Source: Chloroflexota bacterium (GTDB taxonomy: Bacteria > Chloroflexota > Limnocylindria > Limnocylindrales > CSP1-4). From it: 10,335 nt of DNA. The position numbers and the translations under genes are program-made. Below are positions 1-4,851 of the stretch, piece after piece; the first letter of the stretch is position 1, and every line of letters starts with the position of its first letter. The notes under the pieces were generated by a model that was not told where the DNA came from, did no database searches, and worked only from the letters and a program-made list of their open reading frames with translations. The stretch spans positions 1 to 10,335 of the forward strand of contig JAJYGO010000246.1 of the NCBI GenBank assembly GCA_021785115.1, given 5' to 3'.

Positions 1-8
1 GTGGTCAT
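1..8 (-). CDS. Start of an unidentified third gene of the arsR-dsrE operon (cut by window edge)
   Basis: An ATG reads leftward from position 8 and is preceded by a strong purine-rich ribosome binding site, AAGGA at 16-20, with 7 nt between it and the ATG. Only the codons for Met-Thr and part of a third are inside the window, so the product cannot be named. It lies 84 nt after the dsrE-like stop codon on the same strand, so co-transcription with arsR and dsrE is likely. Partners of DsrE-like proteins are often TusA-like, rhodanese or sulfur-transport proteins, but that is only a guess here. Confidence 0.5.
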
Positions 9-24
9 GGTTCCTTCCTTTCGG

Positions 25-52
25 GGCACCCGGCGGTCATCGCCGGCGCACC
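25..52 (-). other. Intercistronic hairpin between the dsrE-like gene and the next gene
   Basis: A 6-bp GC stem (30-35 with 41-46) has a 5-nt loop and extends by five more pairs, two of them G-U on the minus-strand transcript, past a single bulged base at 47. It sits between the dsrE-like stop and the next start codon. There is no T-tract, so a processing or mRNA-stability element is as likely as a terminator. Confidence 0.35.
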
Positions 53-92
53 CCATGCATGCGGGACAAGCTCGCGACGTGCCACTTGAGGC

Positions 93-506
93 TCAGATGA
101 ACAGGATCGGGCCGTCACCCGCGTTGAGGTAGAAGGCAGTGACGCCCTCCGCACCGTCCACGAGCGGATCGAGGTCGGCCTGGTCGAGCTGCAGGATGTC
201 CATGGACAGCGAGCATGCCTGGATGTCCACGTCCCCCAGCTCCTTGGCCTGGCGCAGCGTGTCGGCCCAGCTGGCCTGACCGGCCTTCGCGGCGGCCGCG
301 ATCGCGGCGGCTCCGGCCGCTCCCGCCTCCGGGGACAGTCCGTGGTCCAGGCCGATCCGGTCGGCCCGGAAGGCGTCCAGGCCCCAGTACTGCAGGAAGA
401 TGTGGACCGTCTTCCCGAGCGCCGCGGCGCCGGCGGTCATGACCGCGGCAGCCTGCAGCTTGTCGTCGGTGCCGGAGAACAGGACCAGGGAGATCGTGTC
501 GTCCAT
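93..506 (-). CDS. DsrE/DsrF/DrsH-like family protein (DrsE_2 type)
   Basis: This 137-residue protein is of the small soluble DsrE fold. The N-terminal strand and helix (residues 5-30), the stretch HIFLQYWGLDAFR (35-47), the segment ACSLSMDIL around Cys98 (97-105) and the ending GPILFI match the DrsE_2 group, often annotated as peroxiredoxin-like or sulfur-relay proteins. Cys98 is the expected conserved cysteine. Members of this fold carry or transfer sulfur as persulfide; the substrate here is unknown. ATG 506 is chosen as the start because GAGGT at 515-519 lies 8 nt upstream. A GTG at 521 overlapping the arsR stop would add five residues but has no ribosome binding site. The gene follows arsR by 11 nt and is surely co-transcribed with it, so it is probably under that repressor. 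Family call is firm; the cellular role is inferred. Confidence 0.88.
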   Translation of the reverse strand: MDDTISLVLFSGTDDKLQAAAVMTAGAAALGKTVHIFLQYWGLDAFRADRIGLDHGLSPEAGAAGAAAIAAAAKAGQASWADTLRQAKELGDVDIQACSLSMDILQLDQADLDPLVDGAEGVTAFYLNAGDGPILFI

Positions 507-514
507 TCGGCGTG

Positions 515-519
515 ACCTC
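515..519 (-). promoter_or_regulatory. Ribosome binding site deciding the dsrE-like start
   Basis: GAGGT overlaps the arsR TGA stop codon (518-520) and lies 8 nt before ATG 506. It favours ATG 506 over the upstream GTG at 521, which has no comparable site. The overlap also suggests that ribosomes finishing arsR can restart on the next gene. Confidence 0.65.
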
Positions 520-865
520 ACACGGAGAGGGGGCTGTCGAGACGCTCGGCTGCTTGTGTCGAGAGGGCGCCGAGCCGAGCGAGCCGGCGCATCAGGACGC
601 GCTGCATGATCCGGCAGGCATCGGCCACCTCCGGGTCGGACAGGTGGTACTGCACCTCACGGCCGTTCCGCACGGCTTCCACCAGCCCGGCCGCGCGCAG
701 CACCGCCAGGTGCTGCGAGACGCTCGGCTGGTTCATGCCGATGTCCTCGGCCAGCCGCGTGACCTCGCAGGCCCCGTGATGCGCCAGGTGCTCGACGATC
801 TCCAGCCGATGCGCGTTCGAGAGCGTCTTCAGGACGTCCGCCTGCAACGTGAAGATCTCGTGCAT
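518..865 (-). CDS. ArsR/SmtB-family winged-helix transcriptional repressor
   Basis: A 115-residue single-domain regulator. The motif LKTLSNAHRLEIVEHL (12-27) is the classic ArsR opening, followed by a helix-turn-helix (about 34-63, with NQPSVSQHLAVLR as recognition helix) and a beta-wing (RNGREVQYHL, 66-75). The metal-binding CVC motif of ArsR/CadC is absent. Instead there is one cysteine in the alpha-3 region (Cys33) and one in the last helix (Cys84), which could form a thiol or persulfide switch as in SqrR/BigR-type members, though the spacing differs. Start: ATG 865 is preferred because a -10-like GATACT lies 7 nt upstream, fitting a leaderless mRNA. ATG 883 would add six residues (MAILGL) and also lacks a ribosome binding site. 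First gene of the operon with the dsrE-like gene; autoregulation is expected. Ligand unknown. Confidence 0.9.
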   Translation of the reverse strand: MHEIFTLQADVLKTLSNAHRLEIVEHLAHHGACEVTRLAEDIGMNQPSVSQHLAVLRAAGLVEAVRNGREVQYHLSDPEVADACRIMQRVLMRRLARLGALSTQAAERLDSPLSV

Positions 866-872
866 GAGACCA

Positions 873-878
873 AGTATC
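873..878 (-). promoter_or_regulatory. Candidate leaderless -10 box for arsR
   Basis: GATACT (4 of 6 to TATAAT) ends 7 nt before ATG 865, placing the transcript start on or next to the start codon. No good -35 is seen 16-18 bp upstream. The same spacing recurs at the polyprenyl synthase and epimerase genes in this window, which is the main support. Confidence 0.4.
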
Positions 879-912
879 GCCATATGCGCACGCGGAGACC
901 AGTCCGGAGGGA

Positions 913-922
913 CGGAATTCCG
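913..922. promoter_or_regulatory. Perfect 10-bp palindrome, candidate ArsR operator
   Basis: CGGAATTCCG is an exact palindrome with an AT core in otherwise GC-rich intergenic DNA, about 50 bp upstream of the arsR start. It could be an operator, but ArsR sites more often overlap the promoter itself, and a 10-bp palindrome can occur by chance. Confidence 0.25.
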
Positions 923-1153
923 AGGGCCGGGCGGCCCTCTCCCCAGGAGCCTCCCGGCAGACGTTCACCCGCCCCGGGAGCCCTGCGCAGCCCGGGGCCA
1001 TCCGACACGTGGCCCTGCGCCGGCCCCGTCATGCGTCCTGCCCATCGGCCCCCCGATTGGGCACCTAAGGCCCTTTCTCCTCCACACGTCGCGAGCGAGC
1101 GTTGGGGCAGAGACCGCAGCGTGGTGCGGGTGCGGCCGCGGCCCGACAGCAAC

Positions 1154-1160
1154 AAGGAGA
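1154..1160 (+). promoter_or_regulatory. Ribosome binding site of the hemerythrin gene
   Basis: AAGGAGA ends 4 nt before ATG 1165. It rules against the longer in-frame start at 1102. Confidence 0.75.
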
Positions 1161-1164
1161 CCGA

Positions 1165-1662
1165 ATGCCGTCGCTTTCCGATCGGCTCTGCGCCGAGCAC
1201 ACCAGGATCATGCCGCACGTCGACGACCTCCGCGTGATCGCGGACCAGGCGGCGGAGACCCCGCGCGAGGTGTTGCAGGAACGGCTGCGGCAGGAGCACG
1301 ACTTCCTGGCCGCCGAGCTGCTTCCGCACATGGCCGCCGTGCAGGAGACGCTCTACCCGTCATTCGAGCGCCTCATGCAGAACCGGCACTCCATGACGCC
1401 CATGTCCCGGGAACACGACCAGATTCGCCAGCTCCTGGACGCCCTGGGTCAGCTGGCGCATTCGTCGGGGACGACCCGTGTCATGCAGGGGTCGCCGTGG
1501 CTCATGGACGTGCGGCGCGCGCTGTACCGGCTCTACGCCCTGCTCAAGGTCCATCTCGCCGAGGAGGAGATGTACACCCCCATCCTCGAGCACGAGCTGA
1601 CGGACGTGCAGCTGTCCGCGATCGTCGACGCGCTCGACGCGAGGCAGGCGACCCGGGCCTGA
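1165..1662 (+). CDS. Hemerythrin HHE cation-binding domain protein
   Basis: A 165-residue all-helical protein of the hemerythrin type, expected to bind a non-heme di-iron centre and to sense or bind oxygen, NO or iron, or to protect against oxidative stress. Likely ligand positions follow the family pattern: His12 (in EHTRI), His55 (in LLPHMAAVQETLYP), His84 (in REHDQI) and His130 with Glu134 (in VHLAEEEMY). In the first His-x-x-x-Glu position the residue is Val59, with Gln60 and Glu61 next, so that iron ligand is shifted or missing. ATG 1165 is chosen because AAGGAGA (1154-1160) precedes it closely; the in-frame ATG at 1102 would add 21 low-complexity residues without support. It is transcribed alone and converges on glyS. 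The last codons lie in a 16-nt tandem repeat. The physiological role cannot be read from the sequence. Confidence 0.9.
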   Translation: MPSLSDRLCAEHTRIMPHVDDLRVIADQAAETPREVLQERLRQEHDFLAAELLPHMAAVQETLYPSFERLMQNRHSMTPMSREHDQIRQLLDALGQLAHSSGTTRVMQGSPWLMDVRRALYRLYALLKVHLAEEEMYTPILEHELTDVQLSAIVDALDARQATRA

Positions 1663-1697
1663 CGCGACCCGGGCCTGACGCGGCCGCCGGGACTGAC
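1648..1697 (+). repeat. Short tandem repeat across the hemerythrin stop codon
   Basis: Two exact 16-nt copies (1648-1663 and 1664-1679, unit GCGACCCGGGCCTGAC) are followed by an 18-nt degenerate copy (1680-1697, ending GGGACTGAC). Each copy contains TGA; the first supplies the real stop at 1660-1662. It looks like a small slippage duplication at the gene end. Confidence 0.7.
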
Positions 1698-1698
1698 G

Positions 1699-1722
1699 CG
1701 CCCGGCGCACGCTCGCCGGGCG
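1699..1722. terminator. GC hairpin between convergent hemerythrin and glyS genes
   Basis: A perfect 9-bp stem (1699-1707 with 1714-1722) has a 6-nt loop and lies 2 bp from the glyS stop codon, 36 bp after the hemerythrin stop. Position and strength fit a bidirectional terminator. There is no T-run on either strand, so it would be of the non-canonical type common in high-GC bacteria. Confidence 0.55.
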
Positions 1723-1724
1723 GG

Positions 1725-3149
1725 CTACACCCGGGAGGCGGCCAGGCGGTCCAGGATGTACGTCCGGATGCCCTCGACGGGCACCCGGACCTGCTCCATC
1801 GAGTCACGATCGCGCACCGTCACGGCGCGGTCCTCGAGCGAGTCCACGTCGACGGTCACGCAGTAGGGCGTCCCGATCTCGTCCTGCCGGCGGTAGAGCT
1901 TGCCGATCGAGGCCGTGTCGTCGTACACGGCCATCAAGTCGCGCTTCAGGTCGTCGCGGATCCGGTGGCACAGCTCGACGATCTCGGGCCGCTTCTTGAG
2001 CAGCGGCAACACGGCCACCTTGTACGGCGCGAGGTCTGGGTGGAGCGAGAGCACCACGCGCGTCTCGCCCCTGACCTCCTCCTGGCGATACGCGTCGATC
2101 AGGAACGTGAACGCCGCGCGGTCCGCGCCGGCGGACGTCTCGACGATCCAGGGCACGTAGTGCTCGTTGGTGGCCTGATCGAAGTACTCCAGGTTCTCCC
2201 CGGTCGCCTCCTGGTGCCGGCCCAGGTCCCAGTCGCCCCGGTTGTGGATCCCCTCGAGCTCCTTCCACCCGAACGGGAACCGGTACTCGACGTCGACCGC
2301 CTTCTTCGCGTAGTGCGCCAGCTCGTCGGGCGCGTGCTCGCGGAAGCGGAGCCGCGCCGGGTTCACCCCGTACTGCTCGTACCACGCGCGCCGCCGGGGC
2401 ATCCATTCCTCGAAATGCGCCGAGGCGGTCTCCGGCTTCACGAAGTACTGCATCTCCATCTGCTCGAACTCACGCATCCGGAAGACGAAGTTGCCGGGGC
2501 TGATCTCGTTCCGGAACGCCTTGCCGACCTGGGCGATGCCGAACGGGAGCTTCTTGCGGCTCGTCTCGCGGACGTTCCGGAAGTTCACGTAGATGCCCTG
2601 CGCGGTCTCCGGGCGGAGGTACACGAGAGCGGCCGCCTCCTCGACCGGCCCCATGTGCGTCTTGAACATCAGGTTGAAGCGGCGGGGGGCGCTCAGCTTC
2701 CCCTGGTCTACCGGGCACCGCAGCCCCAGGCGGTCCACGATCTCCGGGTCCCGCAGCTCGGTCTGCGTGAGGTCCTCCGCGCCGGGCAGCTCGTCCAGGC
2801 GGTAGCGCCGGTGACACGCCTCACACTCCACGAGGGGGTCGGAGAACGATGCCACATGGCCGGAGGTCACCCAGACCTGCGGGGCCATGAGGATCCCGGC
2901 GTCCAGCCCGACGATGTCGTCACGCTCCTGCACCATCGCGCGCCACCAGGCGCGCTTCACGTTGTTCTTGAGCTCCACGCCCAGGGGCCCGTAGTCCCAC
3001 ACGGCGTTGATGCCGCCATAGATCTCCGAGCTCGGAAAGATGAACCCGCGGCGCTTCGAGAGCGAGACGATCGTATCGAGCGCGGCGACCGCGGGTCCGG
3101 GGTCGGACCCCGGAACGGGCGGGCGGTTCGGGATGGTGTTGTCGGTCAC
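1725..3149 (-). CDS. glyS: Glycine--tRNA ligase, alpha2 homodimeric class II type
   Basis: Charges tRNA-Gly with glycine using ATP in the cytoplasm. The 474 residues are of normal length for the homodimeric enzyme (often named GlyQS). Visible blocks: FPSSEIYGGINAVWDYGPLG (38-57); a cysteine pair CEAC at 109-112 with a later CPVD (145-148); RPETAQGIYVNF (179-190); motif 2 FRNEISPGNFVFRMREFEQME (212-232); motif 3 ETSAGADR (337-344); and a C-terminal anticodon-binding domain (about 365-474). The zinc-type site shows only three cysteines. The start is GTG 3149, giving a short variable leader before DTIVSLSKRRGF; AGGAG (3162-3166) lies 12 nt upstream, rather far. An in-frame ATG at 3212 would add residues inside a hairpin-bearing spacer and looks unlikely. 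It follows the ybaK-type gene by 166 nt. Confidence 0.96.
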   Translation of the reverse strand: MTDNTIPNRPPVPGSDPGPAVAALDTIVSLSKRRGFIFPSSEIYGGINAVWDYGPLGVELKNNVKRAWWRAMVQERDDIVGLDAGILMAPQVWVTSGHVASFSDPLVECEACHRRYRLDELPGAEDLTQTELRDPEIVDRLGLRCPVDQGKLSAPRRFNLMFKTHMGPVEEAAALVYLRPETAQGIYVNFRNVRETSRKKLPFGIAQVGKAFRNEISPGNFVFRMREFEQMEMQYFVKPETASAHFEEWMPRRRAWYEQYGVNPARLRFREHAPDELAHYAKKAVDVEYRFPFGWKELEGIHNRGDWDLGRHQEATGENLEYFDQATNEHYVPWIVETSAGADRAAFTFLIDAYRQEEVRGETRVVLSLHPDLAPYKVAVLPLLKKRPEIVELCHRIRDDLKRDLMAVYDDTASIGKLYRRQDEIGTPYCVTVDVDSLEDRAVTVRDRDSMEQVRVPVEGIRTYILDRLAASRV

Positions 3150-3224
3150 GGCTGGGCGTGGCTCCTGTGCAATGGCGTGGCTGCGCGCTGGGTCCCGCGG
3201 GAACGCACGCATTCTCGCACGAGC

Positions 3225-3248
3225 GGCGCCGGCGGAATCGCCGGCGCC
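3225..3248 (-). terminator. Strong GC hairpin between the ybaK-type gene and glyS
   Basis: A perfect 10-bp stem (3225-3234 with 3239-3248) with a 4-nt loop lies in the 166-nt spacer between the deacylase stop and the glyS start. No T-tract follows on the minus strand. It could end the upstream transcript or act in the glyS leader. I looked for T-box landmarks and did not find them. Confidence 0.4.
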
Positions 3249-3315
3249 CGGATGGGCCCCGGGCAGGGGTCGGCGGGTTGCCCCGTTGACTGCCGCGCCA
3301 ACCCGAGCCTCGACC

Positions 3316-3837
3316 CTACGACAGCGCCCAGCGGGGCCGCGCGTCGCGCTCCTCCGCCAGGTCCGCGTACGTGATCCCCGCGGCACGCTCCCAGGCCAGG
3401 CGGTCGACGCGCACGCAGTAGCCGTGGCTCCCGGCGTGGAACGTGATGCGCGGGTCGTCCCGCACCGCGTAGTCGGCAAAGACCGGCAAGGTGAACAGCT
3501 CCGGGACCGGCGGGATCGTCCCGAGGTCGCAGGAGGGGGCGAGCTCGTCCAGCTCCTCCTCCGTGAGGAGACGGACGTGGCGCGCCTCGAGAGCGCGCCG
3601 TGCCTTCACGAGGTCGAGCATGTCGGCACCGTCGACCACCAGCAGCGCCTTCCGGCCGTCGTCGGCCATGATCGCCAGGGTCTTGGCGAACGTGCGCGGG
3701 TCGATGTGCTCGAGGCGCGCGGTTTCCCTGGCGGTGAACGCGACAGGGTGCTCGTGGAGCTCGTAGGGGACATCGTGGCTGGCAAGCCAGCCGAGGAGCC
3801 CGGCGTGGGGTGGCCGGACGGACGCCTGGACGGACAT
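3316..3837 (-). CDS. YbaK/EbsC-type aminoacyl-tRNA deacylase domain protein
   Basis: A 173-residue free-standing editing domain of the YbaK/ProX superfamily, which hydrolyses mischarged tRNAs (Cys-tRNA-Pro, Ala-tRNA-Pro or related) in trans. Visible signatures are VAFTARETA (32-40), the lysine block FAKTLAIM (50-57, Lys52), the C-D-L-G-T-I-P-P-V turn (103-111) equivalent to the family GAVPPFG loop, and FHAGSH (133-138). It has no synthetase domains, so it acts on tRNAs charged elsewhere; which amino acid it edits is not clear. The start is ATG 3837, with a near-perfect GGGAGG (3844-3849) 6 nt upstream; longer in-frame starts give only GC-rich noise. It lies upstream of glyS on the same strand, so a joint role in translation fidelity is plausible but not shown. 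Confidence 0.9.
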   Translation of the reverse strand: MSVQASVRPPHAGLLGWLASHDVPYELHEHPVAFTARETARLEHIDPRTFAKTLAIMADDGRKALLVVDGADMLDLVKARRALEARHVRLLTEEELDELAPSCDLGTIPPVPELFTLPVFADYAVRDDPRITFHAGSHGYCVRVDRLAWERAAGITYADLAEERDARPRWALS

Positions 3838-4054
3838 GATCTGCCTCCCAGCGGCGTACGTGGCACGGCACGTGGCCCACCGGGGGTCGCCCATCGGTCG
3901 GCGCTGCCCCGGCGCCGTTCGGACCACACGTCGTGGCGTCGCGCGCGTCGATGGTGTACCGCCGGCGGGCCGCGCCGTCGAGTGCCATCCGTCCAGGGAC
4001 TCCGGCACTCGTCCCCGGGGCGGCGCGACAGGGGCCGTGGCAGACCGTCGCGCG
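3838..4054. other. Intergenic spacer between recO and the ybaK-type gene
   Basis: About 217 bp. Apart from the ribosome binding site at its left end I see only short GC inverted repeats (for example ACGTG at 3856-3860 with CACGT a few bases on). No tRNA, small gene, T-box or clear promoter is visible. Confidence 0.4.
3844..3849 (-). promoter_or_regulatory. Ribosome binding site of the ybaK-type gene
   Basis: GGGAGG lies 6 nt before ATG 3837 and fixes this start against upstream in-frame ATGs, the farthest at 4008. Confidence 0.8.
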
Positions 4055-4819
4055 TCAGTGCCGCACCCGTACCTCGTCGAGGAACTCGAGCGAGCGCGCC
4101 TCGCGTTCCAGCACGTGGCGCACGAAGAGCCGCATCGCCTGCTCGGCCTCCGCCTCCACGGCGGAGGGCAGCCGCAGGTCAGCGATCTGCTCCAACGGCA
4201 CGTGCCGGTATGCCTTCAGCAACCGGAGCGCGTCGCTCGACAGGCTCGCCCGTTCCGCGATCGGCCCCGGGTGGTCGGCGCAGAGCAGCCCGCCCAGCAC
4301 CGGCACCCAGCGGAATGCCTCGCCGGCCTCCAGCCGCCGGTCGCACTCGACGCACCGGTCGACCTCGGGCCGCAGGCCCAGCTCGTCGGTCAGCCCGAAT
4401 TCGAACCATCGCGCGACCCGCCCCGGAGGCAGGCCCGCGTCGAGGTGCTCGAACGCGCGAGCCAGCAGCTCGTAGAGCCGTGGGGCGGGGGCCCGCTCCT
4501 CGGTCGACCGCTCGACCAGCTCGGACAGGTACCAGGCCGTCGCCGTGGATTCCAGGCGGTCGCGAAGCGCGAGCCACGCGTGCCGCACCGTTGCCTGCGT
4601 GACCACGTCGAAGGTTCGCCCGTGCGCCAGGACCAGGTGCAGCTCGGCGAACGGCTCGAGGCTGCCGCCGAGGCGGCTCTGCGGCCGCCGCACCCCCCTG
4701 GCGATCGCCTTGAGCTTGCCGTCGTGGGGCGTCAGCAGTGTCAGGACGCGGTCTGCCTCACCGAGGTCGAACCGGGACAGCACGATCGCGGCGGACTTGT
4801 AGACGCGCGGCACAGGCAT
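4055..4819 (-). CDS. recO: DNA repair protein RecO
   Basis: RecO works with RecR (and RecF) to load RecA on single-stranded DNA coated by SSB, and anneals complementary strands. The 254-residue length is normal. The N-terminal OB fold opens with VYKSAAIVLSRFDLGEADRVLTLLTPHDGKLKAIARG (6-42 region), the usual RecO start. A helical middle follows, and a zinc-finger-like cluster is seen: Cys156 and Cys159 (CVEC), then Cys180 and His183 (CADH), so the last ligand is probably His rather than Cys. ATG 4819 is the only sensible start. There is no good Shine-Dalgarno; a -10-like TACGCT lies 6 nt upstream, so the mRNA may be leaderless. It is divergent from the polyprenyl synthase gene across 32 bp. 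In many high-GC bacteria recO sits near glyS, as here. Confidence 0.95.
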   Translation of the reverse strand: MPVPRVYKSAAIVLSRFDLGEADRVLTLLTPHDGKLKAIARGVRRPQSRLGGSLEPFAELHLVLAHGRTFDVVTQATVRHAWLALRDRLESTATAWYLSELVERSTEERAPAPRLYELLARAFEHLDAGLPPGRVARWFEFGLTDELGLRPEVDRCVECDRRLEAGEAFRWVPVLGGLLCADHPGPIAERASLSSDALRLLKAYRHVPLEQIADLRLPSAVEAEAEQAMRLFVRHVLEREARSLEFLDEVRVRH

Positions 4820-4825
4820 GTCCCA

Positions 4826-4831
4826 AGCGTA
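4826..4831 (-). promoter_or_regulatory. Candidate leaderless -10 box for recO
   Basis: TACGCT fits the TANNNT form and ends 6 nt before ATG 4819. A -35 placed 17 bp upstream would fall inside the first codons of the divergent polyprenyl synthase gene and shows no match to TTGACA. Confidence 0.4.
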
Positions 4832-4838
4832 GCGCCTG

Positions 4839-4844
4839 TATCAT
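4839..4844 (+). promoter_or_regulatory. Candidate leaderless -10 box for the polyprenyl synthase gene
   Basis: TATCAT matches TATAAT at 5 of 6 bases and ends 7 nt before GTG 4852, so transcription would start at or next to the start codon. No Shine-Dalgarno precedes the GTG. A -35 would lie inside the recO start region; none is recognisable. Confidence 0.55.
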
Positions 4845-4851
4845 CGTCGGC

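Larger units (their letters stand above)
866..1164. other. Divergent intergenic region rich in inverted repeats
   Basis: About 299 bp separate arsR (minus) from the hemerythrin gene (plus). Besides the arsR -10 and the palindrome at 913-922, it holds several stem-loops: 922-928 with 933-939 (7 bp, 4-nt loop), 951-957 with 974-980 (7 bp, 16-nt loop), 995-1000 with 1010-1015 (6 bp), and 1039-1048 with 1053-1063 (10 bp, one bulge, CCCC loop). No credible small coding gene is seen, and no clear -35/-10 pair was found for the hemerythrin gene. Confidence 0.5.

Noticed and set aside
3150..3315. Possible T-box riboswitch before glyS (CCCGCGGGACCC-like stretch near 3190)
   Set aside because: The match to the T-box core is poor and no specifier loop or antiterminator pair could be recognised.
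849..3374. 841-codon open frame on the plus strand opposite arsR upstream DNA and glyS
   Set aside because: It is antisense to a conserved synthetase and crosses the hemerythrin gene in another frame. Its composition is high in Arg, Pro, Ala and Val, typical of shadow frames in high-GC DNA.
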